Shown in pieces: positions 1 through 7,156 of a DNA stretch of 9,434 bases. The notes under the pieces were generated by a model. It made no database searches and was not told where the DNA came from. It worked only from the letters and a program-made list of their open reading frames with translations. The DNA comes from a candidate division Zixibacteria bacterium 4484_93 (GTDB taxonomy: Bacteria; UBP14; UBA6098; 4484-93). The position numbers and the translations under genes are program-made. The DNA is taken from NCBI GenBank assembly GCA_002085385.1, contig NATO01000040.1, positions 1-9,434 of the forward strand, written 5' to 3'. Position 1 is the first letter of the stretch. Each line of letters opens with the position of its first letter.

Positions 1-1974
1 CTTGATATCCGTTCCTCTGCCTGCCATATTCGTTGCAATGGTTACCGCCCCCGCCTGACCAGCAAGGGCAACAACCTCCGCCTCTCTCGCATGGTTCTTC
101 GCATTGAGGACATTGTGTGTGATGTTCGCACGCTTGAGCATACGGGAAAGTGTTTCAGAAACCTCGACAGAGATTGTGCCAACAAGAACAGGGATACCCT
201 TTTTGTGAAGCCGTTCTATCTCACGAATGACAGCGTTGTATTTCTCACGCTTTGTCCGATATATCTTGTCCGGGTAATCAGGCCTCCTGACAGGCTTATT
301 CGTGGGGATAACGACGGTATCGAGCTTATATATCTGCCAGAACTCCTCCGCTTCCGTCTCTGCGGTGCCTGTCATACCAGCGAGCTTACGATACATCCTG
401 AAATAGTTCTGAAGCGTGATAGTTGCAAGTGTCTGTGTCTCCTTTTCTATCCTCACACCCTCCTTCGCCTCCAAGCAGGAATGCAGCCCCTCGGAGTATC
501 TTCTGCCGGGCATAAGGCGGCCGGTGAACTCATCGACAATTATTACCTTACCGTTCATAACGACATAGTCAACATCGCGCTCGAACAGGACATACGCCTT
601 CAGAAGCTGGCTTATCGCATGGTTTGTATCGGAGCGCTCGGCGAAGAGCTTATAAGCCTTATCCACACGCTTGTTCCTCTCCTCATCGGTCAGGCTCGCA
701 TCGCTTTCTATCCTGGCAATCTCATCGGTCAAATCTGGTATGACAAAAATCTCCGGATGCTCGGGAGATAGGAATTGTCTTCCCTTTTCGGTAAGATTTA
801 TGCTATTTTCGCGCTCATCGACGGCAAAGTAGAGCTCCTCATCGAGGTCAGCAAGTTTTTTGTCCCTCATAAGAGCGAGTTCCAGCGATTCCATCATCCT
901 GACAATCTTCCCATCCTGCTTGAGCTTGAGCAGTTTCTTGTTCTTCGGCAGACCTCTCTTGGCGAGTAGCAAAAGCCTCGCCGCCTTCTCCTCATCGTCG
1001 GATAATAAACGCTCTCCATCGGCAAGGTTCCTGTTCACAAGTATCATCTGCTGATGATATAACCGCTCGACCCGCGACTTCCAGATGTGAAGTGTCTCCG
1101 CCATCGATGATGAGGAAACAGGTCCCGATATGATAAGCGGCGTCCTTGCCTCATCTATCAGGACAGAATCGACCTCATCCACTATAGCATAGTAATGCCC
1201 ACGCTGCACCAGGTCCTCAAATCTGACCTTCATATTGTCCCTGAGGTAATCAAACCCGAACTCATTGTTTGTCCCGTAAGTTATATCGGCATCATACTCC
1301 TTCTTCCTCTCCGCGGGGTCCATATCGCTCTGAATGCATCCGACAGTCAGTCCGAGGAAGTTATATACAATTCCCATCCATTCGGCATCACGTCTGGCAA
1401 GATAGTCGTTGACGGTAACAAGATGAGCACCCTTCCCGACAAGGGCGTTGAGATACAGTGGCATCGTTGCAACGAGTGTTTTCCCCTCTCCCGTTGCCAT
1501 CTCGGCTATCTTCCCTTGATGAAGAACAATTGCCCCTATCAGCTGAACATCGAAAGGAATCATATTCCAGGTGACCTTGTGGCCAGTTACCTCATATTCC
1601 GTCCCAACAAGGCGACGACAGGCTTCCTTCACAACAGCGTAAGCCTCAGGGAGCAACTCATCTAAAACCTCTTGCTCTGCCTTGAAGAGCTCGTCCTCAA
1701 GACGCTTCTTCTCATCAGACAGATGTTCCCGCTCGGCAGGAGATATATCCTCCTTCAACCGAATTGCAAGCTCGGATACCTCCTCCTCAATACCTTGCGT
1801 TCTCTCCTTAATCCTTGTGCGGAACTCATCGGTCTTTGCCCTCAATTCATCATCGGTAAGGGAATGATATTCTTCATACAGCCTGTTTATCTCATCTACG
1901 ATAGGTAGAATTCGTTTAATCTGGCGCTGGCTCGCAGTGCCAAATAGCTTCTTTATTATGCCTGTTAGTGCCAT
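1..1974 (-). CDS. secA: Protein translocase ATPase subunit SecA (N-terminal 658 residues, cut by window start)
   Basis: SecA is the cytoplasmic ATPase that pushes unfolded preproteins through SecYEG. The minus-strand frame runs open from an ATG at 1974-1972 to the window edge: exactly 658 codons, with no stop or frameshift seen. Visible signatures are a Walker A motif TGEGKT at residues 161-166, the VTVNDYLA stretch at about 187-194, YGTNNEFGFDYLRDNM at about 233-248, the Walker B/DEVD box at 266-269 followed by LIDEARTPLIISGP, then FTGRLMPGRRYSEGLH, MTGTAETEAEEF and, at the cut end, TNMAGRGTDIK. Walker A Lys is residue 165, against 108 in E. coli, because of a charged insertion at roughly 57-105 and a shorter one at about 125-138; such insertions are familiar from Bacteroidetes-type SecA. 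The start lies 1 nt after the stop of the upstream gene and has no clear Shine-Dalgarno, suggesting translational coupling. The rest of the helicase region and the C-terminal tail lie outside. Confidence 0.97.
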   Translation of the reverse strand, partial: MALTGIIKKLFGTASQRQIKRILPIVDEINRLYEEYHSLTDDELRAKTDEFRTRIKERTQGIEEEVSELAIRLKEDISPAEREHLSDEKKRLEDELFKAEQEVLDELLPEAYAVVKEACRRLVGTEYEVTGHKVTWNMIPFDVQLIGAIVLHQGKIAEMATGEGKTLVATMPLYLNALVGKGAHLVTVNDYLARRDAEWMGIVYNFLGLTVGCIQSDMDPAERKKEYDADITYGTNNEFGFDYLRDNMKVRFEDLVQRGHYYAIVDEVDSVLIDEARTPLIISGPVSSSSMAETLHIWKSRVERLYHQQMILVNRNLADGERLLSDDEEKAARLLLLAKRGLPKNKKLLKLKQDGKIVRMMESLELALMRDKKLADLDEELYFAVDERENSINLTEKGRQFLSPEHPEIFVIPDLTDEIARIESDASLTDEERNKRVDKAYKLFAERSDTNHAISQLLKAYVLFERDVDYVVMNGKVIIVDEFTGRLMPGRRYSEGLHSCLEAKEGVRIEKETQTLATITLQNYFRMYRKLAGMTGTAETEAEEFWQIYKLDTVVIPTNKPVRRPDYPDKIYRTKREKYNAVIREIERLHKKGIPVLVGTISVEVSETLSRMLKRANITHNVLNAKNHAREAEVVALAGQAGAVTIATNMAGRGTDIK

Positions 1975-1975
1975 A

Positions 1976-3064
1976 TTACTTAAGCAGGATTAGTTTCCCT
2001 GAGAGGTTTTTGTTTCCCGCATTCAAGCGATAGATATATATTCCTGAGGGGAAATCACCGGAGAATTTTACCCTGTAAGAGCCTGCCTCATAATATCCTG
2101 ATGCAACATTTGCAACCTTCTCCCCCCTGAGATTGAAAACATCGAGGGTAACATCCATCCCCTCCGAGATGGAAAATGGAATGGTTGTCTCCATATTGAA
2201 CGGGTTAGGATATGCCTCACCGAGTGTTATATCCTCTGGCGAAGAGGATACCTCATCCACCTCTACCTGTGGATAGCCAATGCCGTAGTAGTTACCCATA
2301 AACCTGATTGCATAAGGTTCAAGTGGGTAATCACTCCACCAGGTAAGGGTTGCCATATCTCCACCAAAACCGAGGCCTGATGGATAGTAGACCCAGACAA
2401 CATCCCTGTAAGTTTCTGCCGGTCCAAATATTATCCTGTCCGGGAAGCGATAATCGATACCAAAAAGTATCCCTTGAGCGGTTGCCGTCGTATCCGCGTA
2501 AGGTGGTGGGAACTCATAAGCCGTCCAGTAAGCAGGAATTGCCGAGTAGGTGTACTGGGTCTCATTGTCGATTACCGCCGATGGCGGAGCAAATGTGTAT
2601 GGGGCATCACTATCGCCCACCTTTATATCCATATACTGGAGCAGCCCGACAGAGTGGGTATCGGTAGAGCCATTATATATAAGATACTCAATGTAGATGA
2701 ACTTGTCGAGCGAATCCTCCGGCAGGAGATATAGCTTCTCCCAGATACGCACCTCACCGAGAAGCCACTGGATGCTTATGTATCTTCCCTCATTGACCTG
2801 CGCTGCCTCCATCAGCGGCAGAGCCGTTCCAAGACCCGGCTCGTTGCTGTATATCTCCCCATCGATATAGACATTGAAGTGTGAGGATACGGTATCAGGG
2901 AAACCATCGAGGGCAGGTATTCCATCCGGGGTGCCAATAGAGAAATGACCGGTCGTGCTTTCAACCATTGCTTTTACACCATCGTTCTCTATAGAGACAA
3001 ACTCCGAATACCCACACGACGCCAGAGCCAGAACAAATATCAGTGACAAAGCAATTCTTTTCAT
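1976..3064 (-). CDS. Exported lipoprotein-like protein with C-terminal T9SS type A-like sorting domain
   Basis: Function unknown. The 362-aa product begins with a signal peptide (KR, then a hydrophobic stretch to residue 16) ending in LASC, a good lipobox with Cys17 as the lipidation site; cleavage by signal peptidase I a few residues later cannot be excluded. The middle (about 20-270) is predicted beta-rich and includes NGSTDTHSVG (131-140) and DIKVGDSDAP (146-155), a pattern I associate with beta-sandwich domains of uncharacterised exported proteins. Residues about 278-362 form a T9SS type A sorting domain or FlgD-type Ig fold: YPNPFN (285-290), VTLDVFNLRGEKV (305-317), AGSYRVKF, PSGIYIYRL (339-347) and a terminal KLILLK. 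The ATG at 3064 is preceded by AAAGGA with 6-nt spacing. The gene follows the 965-aa barrel/OmpA gene after 25 bp and is followed by secA after 1 nt, so it is probably co-transcribed with both. It is a plausible surface-targeted cargo protein; the substrate route is inferred from the C-terminal domain alone. Confidence 0.85.
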   Translation of the reverse strand: MKRIALSLIFVLALASCGYSEFVSIENDGVKAMVESTTGHFSIGTPDGIPALDGFPDTVSSHFNVYIDGEIYSNEPGLGTALPLMEAAQVNEGRYISIQWLLGEVRIWEKLYLLPEDSLDKFIYIEYLIYNGSTDTHSVGLLQYMDIKVGDSDAPYTFAPPSAVIDNETQYTYSAIPAYWTAYEFPPPYADTTATAQGILFGIDYRFPDRIIFGPAETYRDVVWVYYPSGLGFGGDMATLTWWSDYPLEPYAIRFMGNYYGIGYPQVEVDEVSSSPEDITLGEAYPNPFNMETTIPFSISEGMDVTLDVFNLRGEKVANVASGYYEAGSYRVKFSGDFPSGIYIYRLNAGNKNLSGKLILLK

Positions 3065-3070
3065 ATTCTA

Positions 3071-3076
3071 TCCTTT
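3071..3076 (-). promoter_or_regulatory. Ribosome-binding site of the T9SS-domain protein
   Basis: AAAGGA on the minus strand, 6 nt before the ATG at 3064-3062. It supports this start, which also gives a complete signal peptide. Confidence 0.65.
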
Positions 3077-3089
3077 TCCAAAGATAAGA

Positions 3090-5987
3090 CTATGGTTGCT
3101 GTTCCCCCTGTTTCCGGTATTCAGTTACTGTCTCGATTGTTATCATAACCCGGCGGTTCACCGCTCGCCCCTCAGGGAGAAGGTCATTACCGAGCTTTAC
3201 CTTCTCAAGCTTCCCGTTCCGCCACATATTGACAACAAAAGGCTCACTATCTCGTCTGCCCTCATAGGTAAGCCTGACCCGATGACGCCAGAGCCATCTG
3301 GAAAGCTCACCCCTCGATGAGAAGCCCAGAAGATACATAAGATACTCTCTAAGTTTAGCTTCCTCCACCTTTGCTCGCATAAGTGAGAGTTCGTTGTTGC
3401 GAAAGGTAAGCCCGATTGTATCGGTGTGCCCATGGACAGTTGCCATTATCTCCCTGTGAGGAGCAGTTGCCTTTGAGATGAGTTTTCTTGCTATATGTTC
3501 AAGTCGAGCTTCCTGGAAACGGTTAGTAGCGGCGGCTGTGTCAAAGTTAAACTGGACAATAATCAGTTCCTCAACTGCCTTCTCTCGCTCGACTATCTCT
3601 GTGGTAATACTATCGGAGACAAAGTTTGTCGTCTGACCAAGGCTATCCTCGAGGAAAGTATAGAGATAATATTCTTTGTGCGGGTCTATTAGATTCCCAT
3701 CCTCGTTTGCCCAGTCCCAGCGGATAACCTTCGGCGGTGGACCATCTCCCTCCCTCAAGATGGTAAAGACCGAATCGGTTCCCCGCTCCCTGACCTCTAT
3801 CCTGTGCCGACGGACACCGGCAGGCGCATCACACTCCACATACACATCGGTGAACGGATTATCAACATCCGTGCTCGTGGAGACAAGCCCTCCCTCAACA
3901 GGACGGTAAATGAGCCCTTCCCCGACGAGAGCAATAACACCGTATGGGGTATTGCCAACCGTATCCGCTGTGCCGAGAAAAACCCGCTCAGAATACTGCT
4001 CACCGATGAGTTTCGTAAGAGTGTCCTTCAAGGCAACGGCACGAGTGAAAGCGAGATGCTCGCCCTTTTCACCTTTACCAAGCCCACCCTCACAGAGAAC
4101 GATAAGTTCAGGGTTTCTATTGAGGAACCCCTGCAGACGGGAGATATCGGAACCTGATATCTCCAACCCCCTGATTGATGAGGAGCCGGGGATAAAACCT
4201 GCTTTTATTTCAGGGAGGTTCGGAGTAACAACCTCAATCTCCACGCGGCGGTTCTCGGCATCCACAAGAAGCTGGTCGGTGGTTTTATCGGCACCCGTGG
4301 AGTCCGATGCCCAGAAACGAGCAAAGTTGTAGCCATCCCGAACAACCTCTATCCTGCCGGCAATATCCGGATATTCCCTCGTAAGGAAATCCTTTGCTGC
4401 CTCTGCCCTGCGAATGGCAAGCTCCTTACCGGAATTATAGTCATAGAGCTCATCGTTGAGCGGGTTATAATAACCTCTAAGCCTGATTCTTATGTCCGGA
4501 TTGTTCTTTAGCCGATAGCGTATAACCCTCGCCATCTCCTCGAAACGAGCATCGACTTTATCCGAGTGCCTCGGGAAGAAAAAGACAGGCACCATCGGAC
4601 GCTCCTCGACAACCGTTGTGGTCTTGACAAGCGTGAGCAGATTCGGCTCTATCTCTATCTTCCCCTCAGGACGCTTCAAAACCACCCGGGATGTTTTTGC
4701 TGTGTTGTTATTCTCATCCAGTTCATCAACTGTGCCCACCAGCTCAGGGAAGCTTGAGCCATCATCATCCACATTGACAAAGAATGAGTATTCTCCGGGC
4801 TCCACCGGAACCCACTCCCAGATAAGTTCCTTGGACTCACCCGGACCGAGACGCTTTATCCTCAATGGGGTACCGAACATCTTAAAGTCCCCACCATTCA
4901 GGGAGACAAAAAGTGAGACAAAGAAACCTTTTGCTTTCTTGTCTCCGATGTTCTCAATCTTAGCGGAAAGCAGTGTTTTCTCATCCAGTATCGAGTGCTC
5001 GGTCGAGAACGATAGGTCAGAATCCCGGACAGTGAGGTCGGCGAAGTATTTTGGTGGAGGCGGTCTGCGCCATACAACTGAAATCTTGTGGCTCGTCGCT
5101 CCCGCCCTGCCAACATCACTCAGAGGAAAAAGCATAGCATAATCCATCTGAAGGTCGAGCTTCTTCCTCATCCGATAACCCATACCTACTGTCGCCTCAT
5201 CTATATTCTTTACCCCTCCACGGAATGCTATCTGTCTGCCAGGAAGCCAATACTCGGCACCCAGACTGTATTTCAACTCGGTCGTGTTTCGGTTGGGGTC
5301 AAGCAGCATCCCGATGTCAAGCTCACAGGTTATGTTGTCCCGAAAGCGATAGGCACCCCCGCCATAAATTCCCATAGGGACCTTCGACGAACCGTCGGAT
5401 TCGATAGACATATCAGGCTCAAGCAGGTCTCGACCGAATATACCGAGGGACAAGCCTTTATGCGTTCTGTAAATCAGCCCGACATCGAGCGACGGAGCAA
5501 CAACATCCTTTGAAGCCTTCGCAAGAAGAGGGTCAGACATATCCGCCTCGAAGTTCTCCGTGCGATAGTTATCCATAAAGAGCTTCCCTGTGAAACCAAC
5601 CGACAAACCATCTGCGGGAGAAGAGCCAAACAGTTTATGCGACCATCCGAGCCCGAACCGCATATTCCGGAACCGTTCGGAATCGAACACCACCACCGAG
5701 ATGCCAAATGCCCCCAGTTTGTCGAGATTATGGGAATAGCCCAAAAAACCCTGCCCGATATTGTCCCTGTCAATTCCCCAGAAGAGGCGGGAATACATAA
5801 GCGTCATCTCACGGGTGCGGAAAAAGCTCATCCCCGCAGGGTTCCACAGAACGGAGTTGGCATCATCGGATGTGGCAACAAAGGCACTACCCATCCCGAG
5901 TGGACGGGCTCCAACCATTACCTGCTCCTGTGCAAAAGGCACGGAAACCCAGAAAAGCAACAACGACAAAATCAGAAACCTCTTCAT
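3090..5987 (-). CDS. PorV/PorQ-type outer-membrane barrel fused to CARDB and three OmpA-like domains
   Basis: A 965-aa multidomain envelope protein. Residues 1-20 are a signal peptide ending FAQ. Residues about 22-307 resemble the PorV/PorQ (UPF0164) barrel family: GARPLGMGSAFVAT (26-39), DDANSVLWNPAGM (41-53), then alternating beta-strand pattern with recurrent GYR/GAYRF-type ends. A proline linker (309-312) leads to a CARDB-like Ig domain (about 316-437; ADLTV, LGPGESKELIWEW, DELDENNNTA). OmpA-like module 1 is about 466-587 (ends DAENRRVEIEVV), module 2 about 590-690 (degenerate), an Ig/FlgD-like stretch about 710-795 (VIRWDWANEDG), and module 3 about 808-953 with FNFDTAAAT, GHTDTIG (853-859), LSLMRA and AVNRRVMITIE. 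In module 3, Asp856 and Arg871 are 15 residues apart, as are the peptidoglycan-binding Asp271/Arg286 of Acinetobacter OmpA; modules 1 and 2 lack the Asp. It is the first gene behind a strong promoter at 6027-6055. It probably spans the outer membrane and grips the cell wall; a role in type IX secretion is only suggested by family and neighbour. Confidence 0.9.
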   Translation of the reverse strand: MKRFLILSLLLFWVSVPFAQEQVMVGARPLGMGSAFVATSDDANSVLWNPAGMSFFRTREMTLMYSRLFWGIDRDNIGQGFLGYSHNLDKLGAFGISVVVFDSERFRNMRFGLGWSHKLFGSSPADGLSVGFTGKLFMDNYRTENFEADMSDPLLAKASKDVVAPSLDVGLIYRTHKGLSLGIFGRDLLEPDMSIESDGSSKVPMGIYGGGAYRFRDNITCELDIGMLLDPNRNTTELKYSLGAEYWLPGRQIAFRGGVKNIDEATVGMGYRMRKKLDLQMDYAMLFPLSDVGRAGATSHKISVVWRRPPPPKYFADLTVRDSDLSFSTEHSILDEKTLLSAKIENIGDKKAKGFFVSLFVSLNGGDFKMFGTPLRIKRLGPGESKELIWEWVPVEPGEYSFFVNVDDDGSSFPELVGTVDELDENNNTAKTSRVVLKRPEGKIEIEPNLLTLVKTTTVVEERPMVPVFFFPRHSDKVDARFEEMARVIRYRLKNNPDIRIRLRGYYNPLNDELYDYNSGKELAIRRAEAAKDFLTREYPDIAGRIEVVRDGYNFARFWASDSTGADKTTDQLLVDAENRRVEIEVVTPNLPEIKAGFIPGSSSIRGLEISGSDISRLQGFLNRNPELIVLCEGGLGKGEKGEHLAFTRAVALKDTLTKLIGEQYSERVFLGTADTVGNTPYGVIALVGEGLIYRPVEGGLVSTSTDVDNPFTDVYVECDAPAGVRRHRIEVRERGTDSVFTILREGDGPPPKVIRWDWANEDGNLIDPHKEYYLYTFLEDSLGQTTNFVSDSITTEIVEREKAVEELIIVQFNFDTAAATNRFQEARLEHIARKLISKATAPHREIMATVHGHTDTIGLTFRNNELSLMRAKVEEAKLREYLMYLLGFSSRGELSRWLWRHRVRLTYEGRRDSEPFVVNMWRNGKLEKVKLGNDLLPEGRAVNRRVMITIETVTEYRKQGEQQP

Positions 5988-5996
5988 CTCCTATCT

Positions 5997-6002
5997 CTCC
6001 TC
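5997..6002 (-). promoter_or_regulatory. Ribosome-binding site of the barrel/OmpA gene
   Basis: GAGGAG on the minus strand, 9 nt before the ATG at 5987-5985. A second AGGAG abuts the ATG directly and is too close to act as the usual site. It supports the start that gives a complete signal peptide. Confidence 0.7.
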
Positions 6003-6026
6003 TTTTATATAAATCTACAAAATAGT

Positions 6027-6055
6027 ATTATATCCTCCAATAGTCTTCAAGTCAA
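6027..6055 (-). promoter_or_regulatory. Sigma70-type promoter for the barrel/OmpA - T9SS-domain protein - secA run
   Basis: On the minus strand TTGACT (6055-6050) is separated by exactly 17 nt from TATAAT (6032-6027): a perfect -10 box and a 5/6 match to the -35 consensus at optimal spacing. Transcription would begin near 6020, giving a leader of about 32 nt that contains the GAGGAG ribosome-binding site. The TGA inside the -35 box is also the stop codon of hemW, so the promoter starts inside the last codon of the upstream gene. It marks a transcription unit separate from, or internal to, the rpmE-pyrF-lepB-hemW run. No operator-like palindrome is evident. Confidence 0.8.
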
Positions 6056-7155
6056 GGGAAAAAAGAGGACGCAACCTCGACGATTATCTCATCGGAGACG
6101 AATAAATGCTCACCCGGGATGAACAGCCTTCCATCCTCAAAGGCAAGATATCCAGAACCGGCAAGTTCCTGTATCCTTGGAATTGCGAGGAAATCTGCTA
6201 TATCCTCCCCGAAAAACTGCTCGAACTCATTCGTTGAAAAGCCATCCGTTTTCCTCAAGCGTAGTAGAAAAAACTCATCCTTTATCTTCTCTTTTGAGAG
6301 GATATCCACAACTGGTGGGCATCCAGCAATGTAGTTTTCGATACTGGCAGAGTTTCTCCAGCGCCTGCCGGAGAAATATGAGCTTGCCGAGGCACCAAAA
6401 CCGATATACTCCTCCTGATTCCAGTATTTGAGATTGTGTCTCGAGAAAAACCCTTCCCTCGCAAAGTTCGATACCTCATAGTGGGAATACCCTGCATCCA
6501 CGAGACACCGAACTATCCGGTGATACATACCACAGCTCTTCTCGGAAGAGGCAGGGCAAAGACCACTCACACAACCATCCTCAAGTGTTAATGCGTATGT
6601 CGAGATGTGCTCAGGCGAGAGGGAAACAAGCTTATCCAGTGTCAGGAGGAGCTCATCTGTTGTCTGTGCTTGTATCCCATAGATTATGTCGAGCGAGATA
6701 TTATCGAAACCCGCCTCCCTTGCCATAAGGAAACTCTCCTCTGCCTCATCGGCGGAATGCACCCTGCCAAGGAGGGAAAGAACTCTGTCAGAAAAGGACT
6801 GAGCCCCGATGCTTATCCTGTTGAAGCCAGAAGAAAGAAGCAACCTAAGCGACCGCTCATCGAGGGTATGAGGGTTTGCCTCAAGCGTTATTTCAGCCCC
6901 AGGGAGAAGCTTGAAGCGAGTTGAAACGGCAGAAAGTATATCCGACAGAAACTCAACAGGGAAGATAGAAGGTGTCCCACCGCCGAAATAGATTGTGTCA
7001 ATCTCAACAGAAGTCGGAAAATGTTCTATCTCATAGATGAGGGCATCACGATAGCGAGTGAAAAGAGTCCTGTCCAGACTCGCCACAGAGAAGAATGAAC
7101 AGTATGGGCACCTCTTCAGACAGAACGGGATATGAATGTAGACTCCAAGCGGCAT
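6052..7155 (-). CDS. hemW: Radical SAM haem chaperone HemW (oxygen-independent coproporphyrinogen oxidase-like)
   Basis: HemW-family proteins bind a [4Fe-4S] cluster, SAM and haem, and are thought to deliver haem to membrane respiratory enzymes; they were long annotated as HemN-like coproporphyrinogen III oxidases. Numbered from the ATG at 7155, the 367-aa product has the radical-SAM triad C12-x3-C16-x2-C19 within IPFCLKRCPYCSF; Phe21 sits where true HemN has a fourth Cys, favouring HemW. Further motifs are GGGTPS (58-63), EANP (92-95), ISIGAQSF (114-121), DIIYGI (156-161), YEVSNFA (226-232) and HNLKYW (240-245), the HNxxYW motif of HemW. I chose the ATG lying 1 nt after the lepB stop (TAG-T-ATG) because MPLGVYIHIPFC is a normal family N-terminus; an in-frame TTG at 7176-7174 would add seven residues (AGSSSS) and overlap lepB by 20 nt. 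No clear Shine-Dalgarno precedes the ATG, so coupling to lepB is likely. Its TGA stop lies in the -35 box of the next promoter. Confidence 0.93.
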   Translation of the reverse strand: MPLGVYIHIPFCLKRCPYCSFFSVASLDRTLFTRYRDALIYEIEHFPTSVEIDTIYFGGGTPSIFPVEFLSDILSAVSTRFKLLPGAEITLEANPHTLDERSLRLLLSSGFNRISIGAQSFSDRVLSLLGRVHSADEAEESFLMAREAGFDNISLDIIYGIQAQTTDELLLTLDKLVSLSPEHISTYALTLEDGCVSGLCPASSEKSCGMYHRIVRCLVDAGYSHYEVSNFAREGFFSRHNLKYWNQEEYIGFGASASSYFSGRRWRNSASIENYIAGCPPVVDILSKEKIKDEFFLLRLRKTDGFSTNEFEQFFGEDIADFLAIPRIQELAGSGYLAFEDGRLFIPGEHLFVSDEIIVEVASSFFP

Positions 7156-7156
7156 A

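Noticed and set aside
91..771. A 226-codon open frame on the plus strand
   Set aside because: It lies wholly opposite secA, whose conserved motifs are unambiguous on the minus strand; the plus-strand product has no recognisable domain or ribosome-binding site.
3065..3089. Regulatory element between the barrel/OmpA gene and the sorting-domain gene
   Set aside because: The 25-bp gap contains only a ribosome-binding site; no promoter or hairpin is evident.
4618..5142. A 174-codon serine-rich open frame on the plus strand
   Set aside because: Antisense to the CARDB and OmpA part of the 965-aa gene; serine richness reflects complementing Glu/Asp/Arg codons.
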